Part shown: piece after piece, positions 12,090 to 24,219 of the stretch
How positions within the stretch are numbered: position 1 is the stretch's first letter
Layout: every line of letters starts with the position of its first letter
Assembly: GCA_027886185.1 (NCBI GenBank)
Contig: WOAB01000719.1
Span: 2,542,001-2,606,000 of the forward strand
Direction of reading: 5' to 3'
Source: Rheum nobile
Taxonomy: Eukaryota > Streptophyta > Magnoliopsida > Caryophyllales > Polygonaceae
Length of the DNA stretch: 64,000 bases
Notes under the pieces: generated by a model
What the model saw: the letters and a program-made list of their open reading frames with translations, nothing else
Database searches by the model: none
Told to the model about the DNA's origin: nothing
Made by a program: the position numbers and the translations under genes

Positions 12090-12802
12090 TCATTATGTGA
12101 TACCTGTTTGCATGAGATTCAGTCCGCAAAAAAACTCAACCCTCCCATATGGCCGTGTGATGTTTCTTGTGATCAGCTGCAATGGGAAGTCCATTTCTCC
12201 AAATGCGGGTAAGCAATCTATCAGTTAAATGTATAAATTATACATGTGTATAAAAGGAATGACCTTATAAAATACCGAGTTCAGATAACATATGTCAGTT
12301 AAATGCATTTTATTTATTTTTTACCATTCCAAAAGAATTAGAGTCTAATTCTCAAAGCTACTCCATCAACTCTATCTAATCCTAATATTGAGTTCAGATT
12401 ACAATACAAAGTTTACATATTGTATCAATAATGACCTTATAAAATATCATATACAAATACTCTATAATGAAAACGTCAAGTTTAATACATCATATAAAAT
12501 TAGAATTTGAAGTGTGTTCTATTTTTATCATGTATGCTATAAACAACATATAAAGAATGTTTCTTTAGGAATTTATTTGAAGTTAAGAGATTTATGACAA
12601 AAATCGAGACCATCCTACCACCATTGTTGGTGCTCTTTCTCTTCACCATTTCTCAACAAAACACAAACGTCCGGGAGATGGATTCTGTCAGAGCGGCCTA
12701 TGTAGGATTATGGCAGAGGTGTGAGTACAAAGCATTATTTCAGTTCTCCCACCAGCTTATTGTTTGAGACAAAGTAGAACAAATAATCATTTAAGAATTA
12801 AA
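12090..12802. other. AT-rich intron or spacer within the Helitron
   Basis: There is no confident coding block. A short plus-strand stretch at about 12670-12720 (VREMDSVRAAYVGLWQR, followed by GTGTGAG) has exon-like features and could belong to the same plus-strand fragment series as 14461-16030. The family is not recognised. Confidence 0.35.
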
Positions 12803-12810
12803 GCGTAAAA

Positions 12811-13958
12811 TAGGGTTGTTCATCGGTCCAGAACCGAACCGAACCGAACAAAACCGAAATTGTAAAATTTTTGAACCAAAAACCGAACCAAATATAACAG
12901 GTTCGGTTCGGGTTCGGTTCGGTTTCGGTTAAAACCGAACAATGAAAAATGTATGAACCGATTCTAAACCGAAAACTGAAATAAACCGAATAAAAACCGA
13001 AAAATCGCACTAAAGTACTAAACATCAGAAATTCCTACTTTCAGAAATTCAAACTGACAGCACAAATCGCACTAACTCAATCCAAATTCCTACTTTCAGA
13101 AATTCAAACTAAAGTACTAAACATTTGAGGAACATCGAAACTTCAGAACCAAGATTCAATAGAAGATTAGAAGAGACATTACTTGAAAACAATAACCAAT
13201 CTAAACAGAGAAACCAGACCTTGACCGCCGTAAGAGATGAGAGATCGTAAGAAGCAGCAAATCGTGGAAGATAGAAACAGGACGCCGGACGGAGCAGCAG
13301 TAGTCGCCAGACGAATATCAAAATCCGATCACCTTTGTGGTTTCAGGCGAATATCAAAATCAAAATCCCAAAATGGCTTACAACGACGCCGGACGGAGCA
13401 ACAATCGTTAGATGGAGCAGAGCAGCAGCCAGCAGGACTCAGGAGCAGCAGTCGCCGGCCGTGAACTCCGACTCTCCGAGCAGAGCAGCAACAAAAGAAG
13501 AGCCCGTGAAGTTCGTGAAGAAGGGAGAAGAAGGAACGACGCCAGAGCAGGAGCAGCAGTCGCCGGCCAGACGGAGGCGGAGGCGGAGCTGGTAGCAGCG
13601 GCCAGCGGAGCAGCCAGCATGAGAAGAGGCGCCGCCGCGCCGCTAGGGTTTCTGAAGAGAGGAAGGGTCGAACTGTGGAAGGGAAATTAGTGATGGGAAT
13701 TGGGAAGGGAAATGGGAGTTAGCTGAGTAAGTTAGGGTTCAACCTTTCAGAGTTTCAGGTTTCTATTTTTTAATTTTCTATTGATAAAAAGTAATTTTTT
13801 TTAAAAATTGGTTTAAACCGAAAAAATCAAACCTGAACCGAACCGAAAACCGAAATGTGATTTTTTAAAAACCAAACCGAATTAATTCGGTTCGGTTTCG
13901 GTTTGTTCGGTTCGGTTCGGTCCAAAACCGAAAAAACCGAAACCGTTGAACATCCCTA
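12811..13958. mobile_element. Non-autonomous hAT transposon, 1148 bp, with 8-bp TSD
   Basis: The left end TAGGGTTGTTCATCGGT and the right end ACCGTTGAACATCCCTA are inverted repeats. Identical 8-bp flanks GCGTAAAA lie at 12803-12810 and 13959-13966. Subterminal regions are packed with GGTTCGGTTCGG/CCGAACCGAACC repeats (about 12830-13000 and 13815-13950), typical of hAT transposase-binding arrays. The centre (13230-13690) is GC-richer and encodes low-complexity Ala/Ser/Arg-rich readings on both strands. It could be a captured host 5' region, but no domain is recognisable. It is inserted in the Helitron spacer, so it is younger than the Helitron. Confidence 0.93.
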
Positions 13959-13966
13959 GCGTAAAA

Positions 13967-14460
13967 CTAGACCAACGCTAAAGCCAAATGCAATAGATTT
14001 GATCCAAAAGAAAAGTAAAATCACAACCTTAGTAGTTGAAAGCTGTGGAGAGATAGTTGAATCCTAGGTTGATAAAAAATTCAGAGCTCGATAGATTAAG
14101 AGTAGCTCGAGAGATTGAGAGATATTGTAAATTCCATGAATGTGCAGTTTTTCAGCAAGTGTATTTAAGTTGGAACATGAATGGTTTTCTATAACAATAA
14201 CCACTATAATTTCAATGCCTATTTAAACCCCTGTTGTTATGTTTCCTTTGGAACATGAATGGTTTTCTATAACAATCATCGTGTATTTGCCCAATTTTCT
14301 TGGTTAAACCCGTAGTATTCCTTGAAGAACAATTAGTGATAATGTAGGAAGTGCTCCTTAGACTACCTTTAACCTAAACAACAAAAGATTTGCACATTGA
14401 AATCGTTGAAAAAGCGATTGACGATGGTTGTTTAAGCTGATATTTATGGTTGTACTGCAG
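13967..14460. other. Spacer with a short direct repeat
   Basis: There is no gene. The phrase GGAACATGAATGGTTTTC occurs near 14171 and again near 14251, giving an 80-bp direct repeat of about 27 bp. Apart from that it is AT-rich spacer of the Helitron interior. Confidence 0.4.
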
Positions 14461-16030
14461 GAATATGTATATGATTTAGAGAAGCAAGAGGAAGAGCAAC
14501 AAAAACTACAAAAGGTGATTAACATTTAAATCAATTACCAATTATTACTTTTGAAAACTTTATCGTTTCTTCTGAAGTATAAATCTTTTATGTATGTTAT
14601 CTGAGCTCTATAGGAAATTACTGCATTTTCCCTGAAATGCAGTTGATGGTGAAAACCACAAATTTCAAGAAGTCATTGATTTATGTAGTCTTTACCCAAA
14701 TTCTTGTATTTATTTATTATTTTCCTATCTTTTCTATCGGGGAGGGGGGTAACTGTCAAAAGATGGTTCATGAAGGCAGAAAAACTGACTTTAACTCAAT
14801 CGTCATAGTTTGAATCTAAGACTTTTGTTGGTCGGATCCACATATTTAATTTGCTTCATGAATCGTATTTTATTGGATTGTGAAAATCAGGGTAGTTTGG
14901 CAACTGTACCTTTTTTCATTTTTTAGGAAATTGCCTCCAGAGTTATCAGTGGTTATACATGGAACCCAAATGAAACTGACTTTAACTCAATCTTCATAGT
15001 TTGAATCTAAGACCTTTGTTCACTTTTCAAAATAAGGGTAGTTTGGCAACTGTGTGCTTTCATGCTTCCAAAATGTGAAAGCCAAATGAAATTGTTAAGA
15101 AGGAGCTGAAGGAATTGCCAAATCATTTTGCAATAACCAATTTATTTTGAAATACAACCTAAAAGCATAGCGGCTCTGTCTTCCAGCTTGGCAGCAAAGT
15201 TGTATTTGCCAATTGCCATTGTGGGTAGTTGTTGCCTGTAGTGAGTCAATCACCTTTAATTTCATTAACCCTCTGCTTCCTACCTTCTTTTCTTAACAGA
15301 GAAGTACTTAATCTTCTATATTGTTTGCTCTTCTACCTGTTTCCGTCTTCGTTTTTGTTTTTGGTTTGTTTCACTTGGGTTTGGTTTTGTGTGGGTTCAG
15401 TTATTGCTTCTTTCAGTTTCATATTTTTTTTTGTATATGTATGCTCTAAATCATTTTATGTTATATTATGAAGAATGAATATTATAGAAGACATCCAACC
15501 CACAGGACTTAATACTACGGGTTTATTGCAAGGGAAAGACAATGATGGTATACATTTTTTTCCAATAATTCCTAGGAATCCAACACATATACGCAGGAGA
15601 TGTGTCCATTGCTTGTCTGTCTAAGGAGATGACCAGCCTTTTCCTCTATGAATCATTCAAAATTAGCAGTATAAATGCTCAGGTTGTTGTTGTTCGTCAC
15701 GTGTTATAGGTTGTAGATGACTCATGCTCAACTTCATTATGTTGTTGGTGTTGTTTTGCATTTTTGAGCTGCCCACCTTTTTTCCCCTGTCGGGTTAGCA
15801 ACACATCACTTGCAGTCATATCTTCAGTGCGCATCTACAGTTCTGCAACATGAAATAGAGGGTAAGTTGGTTTCTGACATGTGCAACATATATATATGTA
15901 TTTGCATATAGACAATAACAAACGACAAATGTTAAAGTTTGTTGAAAATGCAGGTTCCTATTACTTCAATGTTGAAGATGAAGGACCCAACAGTGCTCGC
16001 CTAAAGCAGCAAACCATGCAACGTTTCCTA
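14461..16030 (+). pseudogene. Plus-strand exon-like blocks of an unidentified gene captured in the Helitron
   Basis: Several short open blocks are bounded by AG and GT. They are 14461-14514 (EYVYDLEKQEEEQQKLQK, a charged helical stretch), about 15599-15680 (contains MTSLFLYESFKISS), about 15809-15843 (YLQCASTVLQHEIE) and about 15955-16030 (YYFNVEDEGPNSARLKQQ). Between them lie T-rich intron-like sequences. At 14780-14830 and 14970-15020 the same ~50-bp sequence is repeated. The blocks run opposite to RPA and RepHel. I do not recognise the gene. Captured host exons between RPA and RepHel is the simplest reading, but the exon limits are guesses. Confidence 0.4.
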
Positions 16031-16499
16031 TAATGCAAGTAGATGTTCAACCATTACGGTTAGAAGCGTGATAATCGGGAAAGAGAAATACAAATACATG
16101 TGTGTGGTGAGCTCTACCTAACGATAGTGAGTTGCAGGCCGCTAAAGGTTTTATTCATAAATCACGACTCCTCATGCACTTCCTTGGATGTCATTATGCA
16201 CCTTCGATTTCCTGACCTGTAAGATTTTATACGTGGCATATAGTACGACTAAACATGTGTAAATAGGAAACTGGTTATCAGTGCCTATGTGTGTCCCAAA
16301 ACATTATCTTATCATCAAATTAAAATCAAGCCAAAGTAATATCTTTCCAGCAAAATAGAACGAATTAGTTCAAGTCAAAAGAGTCGTAGGTATCCACCCA
16401 TGCTACAACAAACAACACTTTAGGTCTAATGCTTTTTGGGATTGAAACATAAGAGTCTGCTTTGATCAAAACACAGGTTCTGAATTGCACATCATTCCA

Positions 16500-18949
16500 T
16501 CCTTGCAGGTTCTCCGCCCGTAACCGATTCATCGTCAGGACCCGATTCCTCATCACATGATTATATGACAGCCTTCCTTTTTTTTGTCGGGTTTTTCTTT
16601 GGAGTTTTGACAGTGGGTGTTACCTCCTGTGCTCCATCACTCCTGACATACAAAGAGGAAAAGTATGAATGTAAGTTCTAAAACATAACTGCATGCCGAA
16701 ATTGTTTTCAAACAATTCTCAAATGTCTTTTTCCTTTATTGCATCTACATCAATAACATGGTCTTTTGTAGGTGTCCTTTCAACATCTAAGATATGGGGT
16801 GCAGTAGATAGCCCACTCCCACCCTCATTGTCCTACACAACTCATTGGTTTTGTGTATGGCATTACAAATATTATTCTAGTGAAAGTAGGAGTGCACTAG
16901 CAATTGAATGTGGGTTCGATGAATACCTTAAGAACAGGGCCACTACTAAATTCGGGTCACAGTAAATTTTTCAGTATCGTTAGAGGCGACGAAATAGGTA
17001 TGAGTTTTGAGCTCAAACACGTGGTATGTGTTAGATAACTGCTTGATTTCCCATGGGATCGCACATTCTTCCGGGTCGTCCTGCACAACCCAAAAGACCA
17101 AACTTAGTAGTTCCATGAATTGATATTTCTCGTGCATAATGTGGCAGACACGTTTTTAAACTTACACACACTTCTTTTATCAGAGTTGTGGATTTCTTCT
17201 TCACCAAGGTTTCAGAAAGTTCATCGAATATAGTGACTGGAAGAGTTGTTGTGTCATCTGAAACTTCAAGATGTAGTCTGTACCTACATGGAATTAGTTG
17301 TTCACTCAGTTGTGCTGTGTAGATGTGAATTACCGTGGTTGATTTACAAATGTCAGATGCACCACATACCTCACTCGAGGGAACTCAATCATCTTACAAC
17401 ACGAAGTACAATAGAGTTGGCCCCCAAAATGGGTCAACCCCTTCCTACAATTACTTTCACCACATGATGGATAGTTCCAACTGTTCTCTGGAAGCACCCT
17501 TTCAATCTTAATCCCGATGTTGAAGGTGATGGAATCCTAAAAAAAAATACAAGTTTGGCACTATTTCTTTCTCTTTGGGTTATAAATTGTGATCTAGGTA
17601 GATTCTGTATTTCCGACACCTTTTTTGGGATGTCCTTCTCCTCCCTTCCGAGACGCAGTAGCTCTTTTAGTGTCCCTTGTCTGGCAGCGCTTGCATGGAG
17701 GGATAACAATGTGGTAGGAAGGTCGTTGGTGCTGGAAGGTGTAAAGGGTGTGAAATAGAGATATAATTGTAAATACAATATCATATGATTGAGTGTGTAG
17801 ATCAAGCATGTACCTCATTACTCCATTCAATTGCTTGACATCAGGTATGTCCTCTGTATCATAAATGTTGTGGTCGAGGTGGTGGACAAATATATGTCAC
17901 CTGCGCATATATCTAATGGCCTAAGATTGTTTGATTTACATGCATATAAATTGATAAACAATGGGAAGAGGGCTGTAGTACCATTCCACTATCGTACGTT
18001 CATGGTTGCAAAAACAACAATGTATGAGGTCTTGGCCCGCTTGCTGCGCTCAAGGAATTCATCACCTATAGTGCCCCCACATGGACACCTTGATCCTGAT
18101 TCCTCTGTGAGTATAATTATTGATCAAACCAAGGATAAGTGCAACATTTACTCGAAGTGTGTGATGGGTGGCATGAAAAAGGAAAACATGGCAGTTGTAC
18201 CTCTCGTTTATGAGGTGGCACTCAAATAACTGAGCACCTTTAGGAGTGATTTTGATTGCCCCAATATTAATAGCGCACCCTACAACATCTGGCACCAAGG
18301 AAGCACAATAGTTGGCCGGTAAAGTGTACGAAGTACATCGGGTTTTTAGTTTGAAGCATCACTTACCAATGAGGAATCTGGAACCATTGTGATCGATGTC
18401 TTGTATGGGGACCAACTGGACCGGATATCTCTGAAATCCCTCCGGAGAGCACTCTAGATGTCTGGCAACATTATTGCCTTCTAAGTAGACAAAAAATGGA
18501 TCATTGTTGCGTATGCGATATGTTGGCTTCGGTGGCGCAATGGTAAAGTGGCTAATGCTGTAAATTTCTCCTATCAAAAGTTTGTCTGTGAAACAGTGGT
18601 TGATGTTGGCCCTGCCCACGCAGTGAATAGCGCCTCCCTGGCATACAAAACAAATACGGTAAACTTAAAAGCGATAAAAAAGGTGGGGAAAAAGGGGTTC
18701 AGAGCATTTTGTTAATACCATATGGTCGGCCAAGATGTAATCCGTGCTAATATAATGTTTCTGCAGGGTTGTGGCATCCCACTTGCGGATCACCATAGCT
18801 TTGACAGTACAGTCCATCCCTTCATCCAGATCGGAAAAGGGCACATACGAATCAGCCAGGAAAGCATCAATCGCTTCAGCCGCTCGCTTTCCAAGTGCTT
18901 TTTTGGAGGAGCTCGAGCTCGAGGAATGCTTGGAAGAGCCTGAAGCCAT
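16500..18949 (-). pseudogene. RPA70-like single-strand DNA-binding gene of the Helitron, disrupted
   Basis: Exon 1 (18949-18719) starts MASGSSKHSSSS and encodes an OB-fold start (MDCTVKAMVIRKWD). It ends at a GT donor in frame with exon 2 (18637-18367), which contains LIGEIYSISHFTIAPPKPTY, a DBD-A hallmark. Exon 3 begins at 18288 (DVVGCAINIGAIKI) and reaches RIKVSMWGHYR, then a frameshift at about 18062 and a TAG near 17990 (the VVFATMNV block). Later blocks include LKELLRLGREEKDIPKKV (about 17680), a DBD-C-like segment LPVTIFDELSETLVKKK (about 17250-17170) and FTVTRI (about 16970). A Lys-rich then acidic tail lies at about 16640-16500. RPA genes accompany RepHel in plant Helitrons and would coat single-stranded intermediates. 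Splice sites of exons 1-3 are intact, but the gene as a whole is broken. Confidence 0.87.
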
Positions 18950-21205
18950 CAGAATAGTATTTGTTTTTGTCATTGTTTGCTGCATACAGTGGCTCTCCAA
19001 TACAAGCGATCTTCATATTTAAAGGGAGGTACAATACTTTACAGTGTAATCAAAATTATGGCAGGAATTGAAACAGTCAGAGGCTATTAACAGAGTTTAC
19101 TCATGCGGTTACTCTATAGAATCATCTAATGTGATCTTTAAGAGGCAACTGTTACAAAACCTTTACTCATGCGGTTACTCGGCAATGTGAAGGCGTGTAA
19201 TTTGTGACTGTCCAGTTTTAAGCAAAACATACATAATTAATGGGCCTTGATCTATAGGCTATTGTGGGCCATGAAATCTGCTGGTTATTTTGGGTGTGTA
19301 TTATGTATATAGGGTAGACAATTCCATTAGTTTAACGGGATATTGGCCCACTAAAGTTGAATGATCTAAAACTTGAATAAATTGAAAGATAGAAATGATG
19401 GAATTGATTAATTGAAAGCTATAATTAATTGGCCATAGATTCCCACCATATTTTCACTCTATTTTCTCAACATTTTCACATAGGACAAAATTATATTATA
19501 TATTGATTGATTGATTGATGATATCTGCATTAAGATTTAATAGGATGTGCATTTGGATATAACTTGATGTGTCCTTATATGTACATTCGAGTTATACTAG
19601 ATATGTAAATGAATTGTATGTGCATTTGAACATAACTGTATGTGCATTAGGAAATGACATGATGTGTTTTTTTTTTTTGCATTTTAGATATGCATTTTAG
19701 AATGTCCTATATGTTTATTTCAAAATATATTGTATGTTGTTAGCACAGGTGATATGAACACTTCCCTATACATTTACTATAGGCTATCATTTTTTTGATA
19801 ACCTTACGCTCGGTCTTAAAAAAAGGGGCATTAGTATCGATACCAAATGAACCCCTGATATTAGAGTATCATTTTGATATTTTTTACGAAGTAAAGATAT
19901 TAAAAAAATAAAACTCACATCTATATCCATACCCGATACCTTAATATCACACAAATTCATATATGGATACTCATAGCGATATCATACCCGATATATCATA
20001 TCTTTAGTACCGATACCAAATGAGCCCTATTTTGATTTGGTCCAAACCTGTAGGGAGGGAAGGAGCTTGAATTATAGCAAAAACAAATTTATGCAAAATT
20101 GTCAAGGGTAATTTTGGCACACTTACCATGTAATGGTTTACGGGTCTAATAATACGAATATAGGATTATAATTTTCTAAGTACTTTAGGAAATAAAAAGT
20201 TTTCAAATTTTGACGGAAATTGATTATAAGGAAAATTGATGGTGCACCATTAAGAACAACAAAAATCTTTCCCGACATTGATAACATAAAAAACAAAAAA
20301 ACAACATATCTCCATTTCATCATAAATTATAGGGGGAAATGTATAAAATCATATTTACTTACACTTGTTTGTACTAAATCACTCTTTATGAAAAAAAGTT
20401 TGCTTAAATCATAATTTATTGTAAAGAATCTTTCTAATCCTTTTTGTTAAATAATTCAATTAGACTATAATTTTTTGGTTTATACACTTAAAAATTCATG
20501 CACATATGGTATAAATTATATACAAATATAGGAGAAAATTTATAAACTTTATAACGTTATTATATTTTTTGCCTAAATGTGTATGTGTTTCTATAGTGTA
20601 TAATTTGTTTGCCTAAATGTTCATATAATTTAAGTCGGGAATGAATCGTTTGCATTTTGTGCCCAATTTCATAGGATCCATTCCCTAATTTTAATTATAT
20701 TCATATTTTTCTACTTAAAGAATAAATATGATTTAATAAAAATAAGATTCAGATTATTATGTTTATCAAATCAAAAGAATTAAGAAAACAAATAACAAAA
20801 GGAAAAGAATAATCACATCCGTCCATAATCAAGACCAGACTCGTTTGGACCAAATCAGACCTAGAACAAACTGATTATTCTGTTCTAGTCTTCGTTCGGT
20901 CTACTTTTTAATGGATTATTGGTCCATTGCAATTTGAAGACATCTCTAGATTTCTACTTTTCCAGCGTTTTATCTTGTTCGGGAAAGTACACGAAAAACA
21001 ATAAAAGAATATTTAAAAAGTTAAGCGTATTTTGGTTTAGTATATTTGATATCAATATTTTATAAAATACTATAATTTATGTGGTTGTTCATAACAAAAT
21101 ATGAAGAAGAAATTAAGGGGTGGTTTCATGTGAACTTTTTTTTATATAAAAAGTGATTTTATATAAATAAGTGAAAAATAAGAGGTGATATTATGCCTTT
21201 TCTCC
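18950..21205. other. Gene-free AT-rich region at the 5' side of the Helitron
   Basis: Just upstream of the RPA start, a phrase TTTACTCATGCGGTTACTC occurs twice (about 19098 and 19161), which could be a promoter or Helitron-end repeat. At 19830-19860 and 20010-20032 a GATACCAAATGA motif recurs in the same orientation. An obvious Helitron TC terminus was not found. The rest is AT-rich with no coding signal. Confidence 0.4.
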
Positions 21206-21210
21206 TAATA

Positions 21211-21333
21211 GTGCGTTTGAGTTGTCACCCAAAAAATATTTTAATACATTAAAATATATTAAATAATGATATTCAATGTAAAATTACACAATTTAATACA
21301 TTAAAATGTATTATGGGTGACCATCCAAACGAA
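21211..21333. repeat. Short MITE-like inverted repeat
   Basis: The left part GTTTGAGTTGTCACCCA and the right part TGGGTGACCATCCAAAC are inverted, with AATACATTAAAATaTATT on the left and its near-complement on the right. The total is about 120 bp. There is no coding capacity and a target duplication was not confirmed. Confidence 0.5.
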
Positions 21334-21472
21334 TCGAAAATTAAAAAGGAACAAAATTTATGAAGGCCTAGGAGTGTCAAACTCCGATGGACACTAGCTG
21401 AGAGGCGGTTCCGACTTATGGAGGGAAAGCCATGTGGCGAGGATGGGAGGGTAAGAGCACCTTTAATGATAG

Positions 21473-22149
21473 TGTTGGGGTCGAAAAATCGACTACTCGT
21501 CCAATGGGCATCAACTGTCTGACGCAACCGTCGGACGCATCGGACCCGTCAGACGCATCGGACGTAAGCCATGCGACCGTCGTCTGATTCCTGGACGCAG
21601 CGGACCAGCGAGATTTTCTCCTTTATTATAACAACTCCGAGATCTCCAACGGCTATATGCATTATTTCAGCCATCAAGGAAGGAATCAACCATCTTTAAG
21701 AGAGGATCAAGGCTAATAAAGAGGAGATCAAGCGTAATTAATGCAGAATCAAGGAGAGATCAAGAGCATTTAAGGAGAGATCAAGAGCATTTAGGGAGGG
21801 ATCAAGCAAGTATAAATAAGGCTCTAGGAGAAGCCTCAAAGGACACTCTACGACATTCTACAACACTTCATTCTACTGCAACCACTTGTACTCTCATAAT
21901 CAAAACTCTCATTTTTATATATTCTATCTTGTCCAACGTTGTTTAGTCCGACCGACGCTTGTAGTCTGGTCCGACCATCTCGTCTTCTTCGACTATTCAT
22001 GTTGTAACCTTCTTCTTCCTCTCTTGCATCACAAAAACTACCATTTGTAATCACTTATTCTCATCAAACGGAGTAGATTTATCACCCTAACTATTGTTAC
22101 CCCTCAAATCAACGAAAAGAGATCGATTGGTCATTTTCCGTCCAAAACA
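21473..22149 (+). repeat. 5' LTR of the gag-only retrotransposon
   Basis: 677 bp, TG...CA ends. It contains clustered CGTCxGACGCATCGGAC repeats (about 21515-21570) and a tandem AGGAGAGATCAAGAGCATTT repeat (about 21750-21810). A TATAAATAAGG box lies at about 21810, followed by transcript-leader-like sequence. Confidence 0.93.
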
Positions 22150-22224
22150 ATTTGGCGTCCACCGTGGGGCCGATAGTTAGATAATCTTGATTCATCTACT
22201 TCCTAATCCAAACACATCCAATTC

Positions 22225-23300
22225 GTGGCCATGCAAGGAGGACAGGGGCAAGTCACCATGGATGACCTCTCAAAAGGGATCGACTCATTGAGGAGAACAC
22301 TAGATCTCCAAAAGGCCCAGATCATCGAGATGGCTGCCCAAAAAGCTCAAGCCGATGCCAAGATAGCACAGTTGACTCTTCAAAACGAGTCCCTACGAGA
22401 AAAAATTAGGTCCAACGTCTCAAACTCAAGACAAGGTCGACTCCTTAATATAGGCGACCAAGCAAGGCGACCAGATCTGACGAGGCGACCTGACAATGCG
22501 ACCGGATCTGACAAGACGACAGGATCCAATGACGCGATCAAACCAGACGACACGACCGTGTCTGACGGACCAGTCCAACCTATATGATCTCATCAAGCAA
22601 CAAATTGAGGAGCACTTTAAGGTTGTGGACGAAAGGATCTCTAGAATCCCTGGCGCCCCTCGACCCATTGAAAAAGAAGCCGACAACTGCTTTGAAGATT
22701 CACCCTTCGTGGAAGCGATCAATGCAGTCGAAATGCCGAAAACGTTTGTCATCTCAAACATGACTTACTACGACGGTTCAGGCGATCCAGAAGACCACGT
22801 GTCCATTTACAAACAAAATTTGATGGCATGTCCAATCCCTCATGAGACGCACGAGGCTATCATGTGCAAGGGATTTGGGTCGACTTTGGTCGGACCAGCC
22901 CTTACATGGTTCGTCAATCTACCGAACGGGTCTATCTCGTCATTCGCTGACTTGGTCAACACCTTCAAGATCCAGTTCATTACCGGCCGATGTCCCAAAA
23001 AACAGTCCAGTGACTTGTACCGGATCATACAGGGGCACGACGAAACGACAAGGGACTACTTGAAGCGGTTTAAACCGGGAGAAAATTGGGATCCTCAATT
23101 GCGACGTCCCGACCTCCATAGAAGCGTTCCGCCAATGACTCGATAAAGAAGGCGATCTCTACGAAGATCTCACAAGGTACCCATGTAAGACCTTTAAAGA
23201 CGCCCAAGCTAAGGCAACGGCTCAAATTCGACTCGAAGAAGACGCACCCGAAAGGACGACGCATCATCGAAGGGACAATAGGTTTTATCCATATCGTTTC
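22225..23300 (+). pseudogene. Ty3/gypsy-type gag, frameshifted
   Basis: The gene starts at the ATG at 22225 and opens with a coiled-coil-like Gln/Lys-rich region (LQKAQIIEMAAQKAQADAKI). A CGACCAGATCTGAC-type DNA repeat region near 22465-22560 causes a frame change (22225-22587 then 22496-23146). The second frame holds the conserved gag core with YDGSGDPEDHV, a WF motif (GPALTWFVNLP) and FITGRCPKKQSSDLYRI. After LKRF another frame change occurs near 23070. The continuation holds KTFKDAQAKATAQIRLEEDA. This is a retrotransposon gag (capsid) domain of the type found in plant Ty3 elements. The frame changes make it a probable pseudogene. Confidence 0.88.
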
Positions 23301-24219
23301 TAACTAATTTATTACATATTATCATTATCATTTACTATTTGCACTCATCGCATCTTTGGATTATCGCTTTTCGAATTACAAAATAATTTGACTTTTACAT
23401 GTCGACCTACGGTTACATTCGTGTCATTTCAATTTTTAAATATATTCTCGCTATATACTATTACTTGACATGATTGCTAACATGACTATTGGAGGATTGT
23501 CGATAAACTCGAGCACCAAATCCTACTATGTCTTTTTGATCCTACAAGGTACATGACGAATCTATCCGGTGCGACGAATACAAGACAACATCAAAATCAA
23601 CTACAAACAAATCGACTTGACATGTCGCGTTACATTTACATACATACGGGTGACGACCCTTAACATACACGTTGGATCCAGTCATTCGCAAAAAAGCGTT
23701 TACACTACATTTACACGATCGATCGGTACACGGGGAGATGACTTACGGTTCAGCGGCACATTGCCCACCTTACACAGGGAACCCACCTTATTTACGCAGC
23801 AAACAAACTGCTTTCCTCCTCGGTCTACACAAACGTCATGACTAACACACATTACGGGCGACAAACCCTACATACGGTACCTACAAATACACAAACCTAC
23901 GCAGTACACATTTACAAAGTTAACGCCTCACACGGCTACAACTTACACACGACCCACCAACAAAAGCTTTTACGCAAACGGTGGTACAATACAATATACA
24001 TTTACGGAGTTAACGCCCGATGGCTAAAAACTTCAATTCAACACTTTCAAAGACAAAAGCTTTTACACAAGCAACGTCACATCACATCAATTCATCGACT
24101 ATCTACATAGCAGGACGAGTTCGAACAAATCGAAATTACTGAAGGACGATTCCCTTGAAGACTTGAAATTCATCTCATCCACCGCCTTGCATCGATGACT
24201 AAGATGAATTTGGGGCAAT

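Larger units (their letters stand above)
6166..18949 (-). mobile_element. Decayed autonomous Helitron (RPA + AT-hook + RepHel), termini not resolved
   Basis: In minus-strand order the element has an RPA70-like gene (18949 to about 16500), AT-hook exon repeats (12000-11104) and a Rep/helicase gene (11010-6201). This is the gene set of plant autonomous Helitrons, which replicate by rolling circle using a HUH Rep, a Pif1-type helicase and an RPA-like single-strand binder. A hAT (12811-13958) is inserted, and plus-strand exon-like blocks (14461-16030) lie between RPA and RepHel. I could not fix the TC 5' end or the hairpin-CTRR 3' end. The stated limits are only the coding extent; the true element probably extends on both sides. 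Confidence 0.85.

Noticed and set aside
13237..13690. Overlapping ORFs in the centre of the second hAT
   Set aside because: Ala/Ser/Arg low-complexity on several frames with no domain; a captured host leader is possible but unsupported.
19000..19350. Helitron 5' TC terminus
   Set aside because: Several weak candidates (for example around ATAGGGTAGACA) exist but none can be chosen without aligned family members.
19830..20032. GATACCAAATGA pair as MITE ends
   Set aside because: The two copies are in direct orientation rather than inverted, and no duplication was seen.
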